From: an uncultured Dorea sp.
Lineage (GTDB): Bacteria > Bacillota > Clostridia > Lachnospirales > Lachnospiraceae
Direction of reading: 5' to 3'
Assembly (NCBI GenBank): GCA_910586965.1
Contig: CAJUMF010000055.1
Span: 1 to 14,456, forward strand
DNA length: 14,456 nt
Part shown: in pieces, positions 1 through 7,219 of the stretch
Layout: each line of letters starts with the position of its first letter
Position numbering within the stretch: the stretch's first letter is position 1
Program-made: the position numbers and the translations under genes
The notes under the pieces: model-generated
What the model saw: the letters and a program-made list of their open reading frames with translations, nothing else
Told to the model about the DNA's origin: nothing
Database searches by the model: none

Positions 1-40
1 AAAAAGCAGCATAATCTTTCGACTTTTTTTGTCCAAAGTA

Positions 41-70
41 TTGACATAGATCCAATGCTATGGTTATACT
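41..70 (+). promoter_or_regulatory. Sigma-A-type promoter of the GH42 beta-galactosidase gene
   Basis: A perfect -35 box TTGACA lies at 41-46 and a -10 box TATACT at 65-70, separated by 18 bp. Transcription should begin near 76-78. This helps choose the gene start: the first in-frame ATG, at 76, would sit at the transcript's 5' end without a ribosome binding site. The ATG at 106 is preceded by AAAGGAA at about 91-97 and is the better start. No clear catabolite-repression (cre) or regulator palindrome could be recognised in the 40 bases upstream. Confidence 0.8.
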
Positions 71-105
71 AGCACATGAAAACACACAAGAAAGGAACTA
101 TCTGC

Positions 106-2121
106 ATGAAGACAGACCACATTTTTTTCGGCGCGGCCTACTATGACGAATATCTTCCCTGCGAGCGGACCCGCCGGGATTTCCAGATGATGAAGGATGC
201 CGGGATGAACACCGTCCGCATCGCAGAATCTACATGGAGCACCCTTGAGCCTTCAGAAGGAGCTTATGACTTCACCCATCTTGACCGTATGCTCGATGCC
301 GCCAGCCAGTTTGGCATGAATGTCATCATCGGCACGCCGACCTACGCCATCCCGGCATGGCTGGCAAAAAAGGCTCCGGACATCTTCGCCCTCACGGAGG
401 ACGGACAGGAGATATACGGGCGCAGGCAGAACATGGACCTCACAAGCCCCGTATACCTTCACTATGCGGAAAAAATTATCCGCGTACTTATGGCGCATGT
501 ATGCGCGCATCCCAATGTCATCGGGTATCAGATTGACAATGAAACGCATCACTACCACACTGCCGGTTCCCGGGCGCAGGCAATGTTCGTGGAAAGCCTG
601 AAAAAACAGTTTCCGGACATCAAAGAGTTCAATCGCGAATTCGGTCTCGACTACTGGTCAAACCGCATTGACGACTGGGAGGATTTCCCGGACGTGAGAG
701 GCACCATCAACGGGAGCCTCGCGGCGGAATACGCCAAATTCCAGCGAAAGCTTGTAGCGGATTTCCACCGTTTCCAAGCAGATATCATCAAGGAATACCG
801 AAAGCCCCATCAGTTCATCACCCACAACTTTGACTTTGAATGGGTCGGACATTCTTTCGGCATCCAGCCGGACGCTGACCCTTTCGCCTCCGCCCCGTAT
901 ATGGACGTTGCCGGAGCGGACATCTACCACCCTTCCCAGGACAACCTGACAGGCGCAGAGATTACCGCCTGCGGCAGCATTGCCCGCGCCTTAAAGCGGG
1001 ATAACTACCTGATTTTAGAGACCCAGGCGCAGGGGAATCCCCAATGGCTGCCTTTCCCGGGACAATTAAGGCTCTGCGCCTACAGCCATCTGGCAAACGG
1101 CGCAAACAGCGTGATGTACTGGCACTGGCACTCCATACACAACTCCTTCGAAAGCTACTGGAAGGGCGTACTCTCCCATGATTTCTCCGAAAATGAGACG
1201 TACCGGGAGGCAGCGCAGTTCGGCGCGGAGCTTAAGAAAATCGAAGGAAAGATTAAAAATCTGCGGAAAGAAAACCGGGCTGCAATCCTTGTAAGCCACG
1301 AATCCCTCTCCGGTCTTTCCCACTTCCCCACCGGGAACCTGAAAGCCTTAAGCTACAACACCGTCTTCCGCTGGATTGCCGATTCCCTGTACCGGAACAA
1401 CGTCGAGTACGACATCATTTCCCCGCAGGATATGCACCTTAACAAATACCGCATAGTCTTTGTACCGTGCCTGTACTCTGCGGATGAGGCGACGCTCCTC
1501 GCCCTGAAAGAATACACGGCAGGAGGCGGGCATCTCGCCGTTACCTTCCGCAGCGCATTCTCGGATGAGCATATAAAGATTTATCACGACACCCAGCCCC
1601 ATATCCTGGCGGAATGCTTAGGAATCCGCTACGACCAGTTTACCATCCCGCAAAATGTCGGTCTTGACTTTCGCATCGGTTCGGAAAAGAAAAATGTTCC
1701 CGTCCGTGAATGGATGGAGCTTGTCATGACTGACGGCGCGGACACCCTTGCCGCATATCACCATAACGCATGGGGGAATTACTCTGCCGTCACGGCGCAC
1801 TCCTATCATTCAGGAAAGGCGTACTATATCGGCTGCTATTTCGAGGAAGAGACGGCAATCGACGAGCTGACCGCATATATCGCATCCAATGCCGGCATAA
1901 AAGCCCGTCATAGATTCCCGATTATTGTAAAACGTGGATTCAATGACGACAGAAAGGAGATTATCTATTACCTGAATTATTCCGCTGATACGCAGACCGT
2001 CACCCATGAGGGAAATGACGCGGTACTACTCCTGCCGGAAGAAAAGAAAATATCCTCCGGCGAAACATTTCTCCTGCCGCCCTGGGGGGTAGAAATTGCA
2101 GAAATGTGCAACACTCATTAA
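106..2121 (+). CDS. Glycoside hydrolase family 42 beta-galactosidase
   Basis: This gene encodes a 671-residue cytoplasmic enzyme (no signal peptide) expected to hydrolyse terminal beta-D-galactosides by the retaining GH42 mechanism. The N-terminal part has the typical opening with the RIAESTW segment, followed by a TIM barrel of roughly 375 residues. The acid/base Glu is E146 in the QIDNETHH context, and the likely nucleophile is E305 in LILETQ. The remainder fits the GH42 trimerisation domain and the small C-terminal beta domain. The length matches the family norm of about 650-690. The reading frame is open from 76, but the start at 106 has the Shine-Dalgarno sequence and correct spacing. 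The gene has its own promoter and terminator and no transporter or regulator beside it within the window. Whether the natural substrate is lactose, galacto-oligosaccharides or plant galactan cannot be told from sequence. Confidence 0.9.
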   Translation: MKTDHIFFGAAYYDEYLPCERTRRDFQMMKDAGMNTVRIAESTWSTLEPSEGAYDFTHLDRMLDAASQFGMNVIIGTPTYAIPAWLAKKAPDIFALTEDGQEIYGRRQNMDLTSPVYLHYAEKIIRVLMAHVCAHPNVIGYQIDNETHHYHTAGSRAQAMFVESLKKQFPDIKEFNREFGLDYWSNRIDDWEDFPDVRGTINGSLAAEYAKFQRKLVADFHRFQADIIKEYRKPHQFITHNFDFEWVGHSFGIQPDADPFASAPYMDVAGADIYHPSQDNLTGAEITACGSIARALKRDNYLILETQAQGNPQWLPFPGQLRLCAYSHLANGANSVMYWHWHSIHNSFESYWKGVLSHDFSENETYREAAQFGAELKKIEGKIKNLRKENRAAILVSHESLSGLSHFPTGNLKALSYNTVFRWIADSLYRNNVEYDIISPQDMHLNKYRIVFVPCLYSADEATLLALKEYTAGGGHLAVTFRSAFSDEHIKIYHDTQPHILAECLGIRYDQFTIPQNVGLDFRIGSEKKNVPVREWMELVMTDGADTLAAYHHNAWGNYSAVTAHSYHSGKAYYIGCYFEEETAIDELTAYIASNAGIKARHRFPIIVKRGFNDDRKEIIYYLNYSADTQTVTHEGNDAVLLLPEEKKISSGETFLLPPWGVEIAEMCNTH

Positions 2122-2127
2122 ACACAG

Positions 2128-2163
2128 AAATCTCCGGAGCACTTCTCCGGAGATTTTCTTTAT
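2128..2163 (+). terminator. Rho-independent terminator between converging units
   Basis: A perfect 12-bp stem (AAATCTCCGGAG at 2128-2139 with CTCCGGAGATTT at 2145-2156) closes a 5-base loop and runs into a T-rich tail, starting 7 bases after the GH42 stop codon. The hydrogenase gene ends at 2194 on the other strand. The run of A on the left side (TTTCTG on the minus strand) means it may also stop that transcript, so it is probably bidirectional. Confidence 0.9.
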
Positions 2164-2193
2164 CTGACATACCAATCATTATAATTTTTTCTT

Positions 2194-3939
2194 TTACCTT
2201 CCGTTCGCCAGATCATCCAAATGGTCGCTATGTAACAGCATATGCGCCTTATGTCCATTCGGCTCGCCGAAGAATTCCTTGTAGAGCAGGTCAATATCCG
2301 GATTCTCATGAGAGTATCTGAGATTCGCATGTTCATCCAGATAATACAGGTTCTTGCCGCGCTCAAACGCAAGCTCCTCGCCGTCATGGATTGGCTGCCC
2401 GCCGCCGCCTACGCAACCTCCCGGACACGCCATTACTTCCACGAAGTCATACTGAACCTCGCCCTTCTCAATCTTATTAATGAGCGCCCTTGTATTGCCA
2501 AGCCCGCTGACTACCGCAGTCCTCACCTGGATATCGTCCACTGCGAAAGTCGCCTCCTGAACACCGTTGTTCTCGTTGAATCCCTGAGCGCGGACTGCCT
2601 TGAAAGCATCCGCCGGAGGATTCTCGCCCTTGATCAGGAAGTAAGCGCTCCTTAAAGCCGCCTCCATAACGCCGCCGGTCGCTCCGAAGATAACGCCCGC
2701 CCCCGTGCCTTCCTGCATCGGGCGGTCGCTCTCGATATCCTTAAGGGTATCCGGGCTAATGTGTGTTGAGCGAATCATCCTTACCAGCTCTCTTGTCGTA
2801 ACAACCGCGTCAATATCATGCCCTGCGTATTCCTCATAGAAAAGCTCCATCTCCCGCTCTGCCTTCTTCGCCACGCACGGCATTACAGATACGGTAAAAA
2901 TCCTCTCCGGGCTTACGCCAAGTTTCTGCGCGAAATAAGTCTTCATGACTGCGCCGAACATCTGCTGCGGCGACTTTGCGGAAGACAGGTATTTCACCAG
3001 ATGCGGGAACTGGGATTTGATAAACCTCACCCATCCCGGACAGCAGGAGGTAAACATCGGACGCTCTTTCAATTCACCGGAAGTAAATCTCTTGACGAAC
3101 TCCGTACCTTCTTCCATAATCGTAAGGTCTGCCGAGAAACAAGTGTCAAATGCATAATCTACGCCCATCCGTTTCAGGGAATCAAGTATCTTTCCAATAG
3201 TCGCGTCCTCAGGCGCAAGACCCAGATATTCTCCCCACGCCGCGCGCACCGCCGGGGCAACCTGTGCAACCACAATCTTGTCCGGGTCGGCAATTGCCTT
3301 CCATACCTTCCCCGTATCGCTCCTCTCGGTAAGCGCTCCTACCGGGCAGTGGGTAATACACTGACCGCACAGGGAACATGCGGAATCCTCAATCTTTTTG
3401 TGGCCGGATACATTTACTGTCGTGCGGGAGCCGGTTCCTTCCAGATCCCAGATATGAAGTCCCTGCACCTTGTCGCAGACCTGGATACAGCGCATGCACT
3501 TGATACATTTGGCAGAATTGCGAATTAACGGAAATTCCCTGTTCCACGGCTGGTGCTCCAACTCCTGCTTAAACGGAATCTCCAGGATATCCAGATCATT
3601 CGCAACCTTCTGCAGGCTGCAGTTTCCGCTCCTTGGACACGTCACGCACAGACAGTCATGCTGTGAAAGGATAAGCTCCACCGTATTCCTCCTGTGCCTT
3701 CTTACTTTCGGGCTGTTAGTATAGATGACCATGCCCTCTTCCGCCACATTATTGCAGGATGTAATTAATTTTTCTTTTCCCTCTAATTCAACGACACACA
3801 CACGGCACGCTGCAATCTCATTGATTCCCTTCAGATAACAGAGTTTCGGAATCGGAATCCCGTTCTGAGCGGCAGCTTCCATGATTGTGGTGTTTTCCTG
3901 TACAGATATCTGTTTTCCATCAATTGTAAGATTTACCAT
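2194..3939 (-). CDS. [FeFe]-hydrogenase catalytic subunit (HydA/HndD-like, multi-cluster)
   Basis: This 581-residue protein carries out reversible H2 formation from protons and electrons. All cluster-binding motifs of the long CpI-like form are present: an N-terminal [2Fe-2S] domain (C34, C45, C48, C62), a His-Cys3 [4Fe-4S] site (H94, C98, C101, C107), a two-[4Fe-4S] ferredoxin domain (C145/148/151/155 and C188/191/194/198) and the H-cluster domain. The H-cluster signatures are TSCCPGW (C299, C300), MPCVAKK (C355) and MACPGGCVGGGGQP (C505, C509). The C-terminal small-subunit-like tail (SHENP, LLH) is complete. Its ATG overlaps the end of the upstream oxidoreductase gene by 7 bp, and its AAAGGAGG ribosome site lies inside that gene, so translation is probably coupled. 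No HydE/F/G maturases are in the window and they must be encoded elsewhere. I infer that the upstream GltD-like protein is its electron-transfer partner. Confidence 0.95.
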   Translation of the reverse strand: MVNLTIDGKQISVQENTTIMEAAAQNGIPIPKLCYLKGINEIAACRVCVVELEGKEKLITSCNNVAEEGMVIYTNSPKVRRHRRNTVELILSQHDCLCVTCPRSGNCSLQKVANDLDILEIPFKQELEHQPWNREFPLIRNSAKCIKCMRCIQVCDKVQGLHIWDLEGTGSRTTVNVSGHKKIEDSACSLCGQCITHCPVGALTERSDTGKVWKAIADPDKIVVAQVAPAVRAAWGEYLGLAPEDATIGKILDSLKRMGVDYAFDTCFSADLTIMEEGTEFVKRFTSGELKERPMFTSCCPGWVRFIKSQFPHLVKYLSSAKSPQQMFGAVMKTYFAQKLGVSPERIFTVSVMPCVAKKAEREMELFYEEYAGHDIDAVVTTRELVRMIRSTHISPDTLKDIESDRPMQEGTGAGVIFGATGGVMEAALRSAYFLIKGENPPADAFKAVRAQGFNENNGVQEATFAVDDIQVRTAVVSGLGNTRALINKIEKGEVQYDFVEVMACPGGCVGGGGQPIHDGEELAFERGKNLYYLDEHANLRYSHENPDIDLLYKEFFGEPNGHKAHMLLHSDHLDDLANGR

Positions 3940-5765
3940 AATGTCTCTCTGCCTCCTTTAAAGATTCCATATCCAAAGTGGTCGCACCGTAAGCACCGGC
4001 TTGCCTCCTGCTTTGCCTCACGCTCGGTCATGCAGTTCTCACAGCCGTCCCAGTCCTTCACTCTCTCGCAAGCCTCACGCTCGGTCAGGTTCACTCTGCC
4101 GCATGGTGTGCGGTCGTCAAGACGTGCCTCCGGAATCTCCACATCACAGGAAATCTCATGATGGTAGCCCAGATACTCGTCAATATTCGCTGCCGCAACT
4201 TTGGCTGCGGCAATCGCTTTGATTACAGATGCCGGTCCGCTTGCACAATCTCCGCCGGCGAACACGCCCGGAAGATTCTCAATCGCGCCGTTGTTCTTTG
4301 TCACAATCTTGCCCCGGTTTACCGGAATTCCCGCATCTTCAAAATGCTTTGTCTCAATATTCTGCCCGATGGCAACAACTAAGATATCGCACGGAATATA
4401 GATGTCCTCCTCGCCTGTAGGCCTGATGCTGGCGCGTCCGTCCTTGATGGCGCTTATCATCTGCGGAGATACATAGATACCCTTTACATGATTATTCTCA
4501 TCGATGTCGAGAGAGGACGGAGCCTTAAGCGTCTGCACTTCAATGCCCTCTGCAATCGCGCCCTCAATCTCTGACGGCAGGGCGGTCATATCCGCCACTC
4601 TTCTACGATATACGACACTGACCTTCTTCGCGCCGAGACGTTTCGCCGTGCGGACAGCATCCATAGTTACATTGCCGCCCCCAATAACCGCAACTTCCTT
4701 GCCCGTAAGATCCATGATGATATTCTTTCCTACGTTCCTTAAGAACTGAACCGCGGAGAAGATTCCTTCCGCCTCTTCCCCTTCAAGCCCCAGCTTTTTG
4801 TCGGTGCTTGCGCCGATGGTTATCAGCACTGCATCGTACTCCTTCTGGAGCTGCTGGATTGTAATGTCCGGCCCAATCTTAAGCCCGTGCTTTACCTCAA
4901 CGCCGGTCTTCAAGATGGCGTTCACATCGTCCTCCAGACGGTCCTTCGGCAGACGGTAGTTCGGGATGCCGTAGCGGAGCATGCCCCCAAGCTTAGGTAG
5001 CATCTCGTATACGGTAGTCTGATGGCCCATAAGCTGCAGATAGTAAGCCGCGCTTAAACCTCCCGGGCCTCCGCCCAATACGGCAACTTTCTTGCCCGTT
5101 GACGGCGCACATGCCGGCGGGTCAACCTCTCCCGCGAAATCTGCGGCAACACGCTTAAGCCCCCGGATATTTACTGCGTCGTCCATCATATTCCTGCGGC
5201 ATCTCGCCTCGCACGGATGCTCACAGATAAAGCCGCATGTAGTCGGGAACGGATTGTCCTTGCGTATTAACCTTATGGCATCCGCATAGCGTCCTTCTCC
5301 CACCAGTGCAACGTATCCCGGGATATCCACATGTGCCGGACACAGGGAAACGCACGGTACAGGCTGGCTGTATGTACAGGTGCAGCGTCCATGCTCAATA
5401 TGCTCAATATAATCATCACGGTATCCGATCAGCCCCTTGTACACCATGTTGGCCGCCTCGTAGCCAATCGCGCAGTCTGCGGATTCCATAATGGAAAGGG
5501 CAGTCTGCTCCATAACTTCCAGCGTCTCCATCGTCGCTTTTCCGTCAAGCACGTCCTTGATGAAATGGTTCAGCTGTCCAAGTCCGATACGGCACGGCAC
5601 ACATTTCCCGCAGGTCTGCGCGTGGCACAGCTCCAGAAATGCGCGTGACATATCAACCGGACATAGTCCCGGAGGACTTGATTCGATTCTTCGCTCTAAA
5701 TCCTTGTAAAGCTCTTCCATGACAATACGGGCTTTTTTAGGCGAATCAAGCTCTAGTCTGCTCAT
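3933..5765 (-). CDS. GltD/NfnB-like FAD- and NAD(P)-binding oxidoreductase with NuoF-type Fe-S domain, hydrogenase partner
   Basis: The protein has 610 residues from the ATG at 5765, which follows an AAAGAAGG site; in-frame ATGs farther upstream overlap the preceding gene and lack a ribosome site. Residues 1-115 resemble the C-terminal Fe-S segment of NuoF/HydB (CGKCVPC at 52-58, fourth cysteine C98 in DCAIG) but without the FMN/NADH-binding body. Next come a Cys-rich domain like the N-terminus of GltD/NfnB (C128-C189 region), an FAD Rossmann motif GGGPGG (231-236), an NAD(P) motif GGGN (362-365) followed by VYRRR (385-389), and the second FAD motif AGGDCASGP (504-511). A C-terminal extension adds C575, C578, C591 and C594, a possible further cluster or zinc site. 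It probably passes electrons between NAD(P)H and the hydrogenase next to it; the VYRRR stretch favours NADPH, by analogy with GltD. It could be electron-bifurcating like NfnB, but this is unproven. Confidence 0.85.
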   Translation of the reverse strand: MSRLELDSPKKARIVMEELYKDLERRIESSPPGLCPVDMSRAFLELCHAQTCGKCVPCRIGLGQLNHFIKDVLDGKATMETLEVMEQTALSIMESADCAIGYEAANMVYKGLIGYRDDYIEHIEHGRCTCTYSQPVPCVSLCPAHVDIPGYVALVGEGRYADAIRLIRKDNPFPTTCGFICEHPCEARCRRNMMDDAVNIRGLKRVAADFAGEVDPPACAPSTGKKVAVLGGGPGGLSAAYYLQLMGHQTTVYEMLPKLGGMLRYGIPNYRLPKDRLEDDVNAILKTGVEVKHGLKIGPDITIQQLQKEYDAVLITIGASTDKKLGLEGEEAEGIFSAVQFLRNVGKNIIMDLTGKEVAVIGGGNVTMDAVRTAKRLGAKKVSVVYRRRVADMTALPSEIEGAIAEGIEVQTLKAPSSLDIDENNHVKGIYVSPQMISAIKDGRASIRPTGEEDIYIPCDILVVAIGQNIETKHFEDAGIPVNRGKIVTKNNGAIENLPGVFAGGDCASGPASVIKAIAAAKVAAANIDEYLGYHHEISCDVEIPEARLDDRTPCGRVNLTEREACERVKDWDGCENCMTEREAKQEASRCLRCDHFGYGIFKGGRETLW

Positions 5766-5799
5766 TTTTATCATACCTTCTTTCGTCAAATTTTTTAAG

Positions 5800-6600
5800 C
5801 TACGGTCTCTGTCCCATACCGCCTTCAAGAGTAAGCATCTCTCCGCTCATATACTTAAAGTCCGGAGAGGCCAGTTGTACGCATACGCGTCCGATTTCCT
5901 TCTCAGCATCTCCATAATGGCCCATCGGCGGCATCTTTACGTTTTGCTTGAAAGCATCCGGATATGCTTTTTCAAAGTTCTCAAGCTGCGCGGTCCATGC
6001 GAGCGGACAGATGATATTTACATTAATTCCATCCTTTCCCCACTCATTTGCCGCTACCCTTGTAAGCCCCCGCACTCCTTCCTTTGCTGCCGCGTACGCG
6101 CATTGTCCATAATTACCGAAAAGTCCCGCGCCGGACGCAAAATTGATAACCGTTCCTTTTGTTTCGGCAAGATGCGGATAGCACGCTTTCATATAGTAAA
6201 AAGTTGCATACAATCCGGAATAAAGCGCCAGGTCAAACTGCTCTGTCGTATGATCTGCCAATGTAACACCTGAAGCCGAAGCCTGTGCATTATTGATCAG
6301 TACGTCAATGCGTCCAAATGTATTCATTGCCTGCTCTACAACATTTTGTACAACAGTCTCGTTGTCAGCGCCTGCAGAAACATCCGCCTGAACAGTCAGC
6401 ACCTTATTTCCATACAATCTCTCTAATTCTTCTTTTGCATCTTCAAGTTTCTGAACATTACGCCCGGTAATGACAAGGTTTGCACCTTCTTTTGAATAAG
6501 CTGTAGCGATTCCATAGCCGATAGAGCCGCATCTTCCGTCACTTAATACAGAACGCCCTCCTCCTGTAATAATTGCCGTTTTACCTGTCAAAAAACCCAT
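5800..6600 (-). CDS. 12-alpha-hydroxysteroid dehydrogenase, SDR family, NADP-type
   Basis: This 266-residue classical short-chain dehydrogenase is very like, by recall, the NADP-dependent 12-alpha-HSDHs of C. scindens, C. hylemonae and Clostridium sp. ATCC 29733. These oxidise the 12-alpha-hydroxyl of cholic or deoxycholic acid to the 12-oxo form, and the reverse. The glycine-rich cofactor loop starts at TGGG (12-15) and resumes at GSIGYGIA (25-32) with an insertion between. TGRN at 45-48 places an arginine after the second beta strand, which fits NADP(H). The family-typical NNAQAS (103-108) replaces the usual NNAG. The catalytic residues are S156, Y169 and K173 (YAAAK). It ends in the conserved GGMGQRP tail. 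The start is preceded by GGAGAGGAGG with 7-8 bp spacing. It is the first gene of an apparent operon: the hydrogenase partner gene begins 34 bp after its stop, with no hairpin between. Confidence 0.9.
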   Translation of the reverse strand: MGFLTGKTAIITGGGRSVLSDGRCGSIGYGIATAYSKEGANLVITGRNVQKLEDAKEELERLYGNKVLTVQADVSAGADNETVVQNVVEQAMNTFGRIDVLINNAQASASGVTLADHTTEQFDLALYSGLYATFYYMKACYPHLAETKGTVINFASGAGLFGNYGQCAYAAAKEGVRGLTRVAANEWGKDGINVNIICPLAWTAQLENFEKAYPDAFKQNVKMPPMGHYGDAEKEIGRVCVQLASPDFKYMSGEMLTLEGGMGQRP

Positions 6601-6699
6601 ATTCTCATCCTCCTCTCCAAAAATACTGTTTACTCAACTCTTTCAGCAGATTTTCCAAGCATTCATACTAACTTACTAATGGGAAAGTCACGTGTATTT

Positions 6700-6708
6700 A
6701 TTATATCA
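6700..6708 (-). promoter_or_regulatory. Extended -10 promoter of the 12-alpha-HSDH/hydrogenase operon
   Basis: On the minus strand the sequence TGATATAAT gives a perfect -10 box (6700-6705) with the TGn extension. The best -35 at 17 bp is CTTTCA, which is poor, as is usual for extended -10 promoters. Transcription should start near 6693, leaving a leader of about 93 nt before the ATG at 6600. The leader contains the short direct repeat TAGTAAGTTAGT (complement of 6667-6678) that might bind a regulator, but no strong palindrome was found. Confidence 0.6.
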
Positions 6709-6809
6709 TCAAGAATCAAAAATGAAAGTATTTCGACAAAAGTAGTTTTTTTAACGGCAATGTCACACATTTAACGCAAAGAAAAGCACCAACTTCTAAA
6801 AATTTATAA

Positions 6810-7196
6810 TTACTCCGACTGATAAAGCCCCCACCAGTAAAGCACCGGCAGGATAAAGTCCACCGCCACAAACGCCGTAAACGTTCCGCCCACCATTAAC
6901 TGCACCACCGACACCATAAGCAGCGCCGAATACACCCCCATACTGAACGCCGCCCCTTTTTTCGAGCGCCCGCCGAATCCAAAGACTCCCGCCGCGACCG
7001 AGGCGATGCTGCTTGCAACAGACATCACCAGATTAAGAGGCGTCAGCGTAGCGTTTATAATACTCATATCCACCCCGGGAATCTCCTGCATCTTCGGTAT
7101 CATAATATACAGCACCGCTGTTCCGATCATTCCAAGCACTGCGGATATAATAAAAAGTACAGACACGATTTTCAATAACTTTGTCGGTTTAAACAT
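6810..7196 (-). CDS. Small four-helix membrane protein, function unknown
   Basis: This 128-residue, very hydrophobic protein has four likely membrane helices at about 8-31, 52-73, 81-103 and 105-125. A lysine-rich N-terminus (KPTKLLK) and a short basic loop (GGRSKKG, 75-81) suggest cytoplasmic loops. I do not recognise a named family. It is the last gene of the ABC exporter operon, starting 23 bp after the permease stop with a good AAAAGGAGG ribosome site, so it may be an accessory subunit or be co-expressed because of membrane stress. There is no convincing terminator after its stop, so readthrough toward the 12-alpha-HSDH gene is possible. Confidence 0.7.
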   Translation of the reverse strand: MFKPTKLLKIVSVLFIISAVLGMIGTAVLYIMIPKMQEIPGVDMSIINATLTPLNLVMSVASSIASVAAGVFGFGGRSKKGAAFSMGVYSALLMVSVVQLMVGGTFTAFVAVDFILPVLYWWGLYQSE

Positions 7197-7219
7197 CTCT
7201 CTTCCTCCTTTTATTCACT

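Noticed and set aside
1..30. AAAAAG...CTTTTTTT pairing at the window start as a terminator of an upstream gene.
   Set aside because: The stem is six A/T-rich pairs with a long loop, and the sequence is cut by the window edge, so it cannot be supported.
76..105. Upstream ATG at 76 as the start of the beta-galactosidase (681 residues).
   Set aside because: It falls at the predicted transcription start with no ribosome site, and the extra ten residues are not family-like. The ATG at 106 has AAAGGAA at good spacing.
2818..3528. 236-codon plus-strand open frame opposite the hydrogenase gene.
   Set aside because: It is antisense to strongly conserved Fe-S motifs, its translation has no recognisable domain, and it has no promoter or ribosome site. 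It is a shadow of the GC-rich coding strand, as are the other antisense frames over 2200-5700 and 7278-10867.
5766..5828. N-terminal extension of the GltD-like protein to 5828.
   Set aside because: It would overlap the 12-alpha-HSDH stop and has no ribosome site there. The ATG at 5765 has AAAGAAGG at proper distance.
6745..6780. Possible terminator (AATGT/ACATT stem) after the small membrane protein gene.
   Set aside because: The stem is only 5 bp and is followed on the minus strand by an A-run, not a T-run, so it does not qualify as a terminator.
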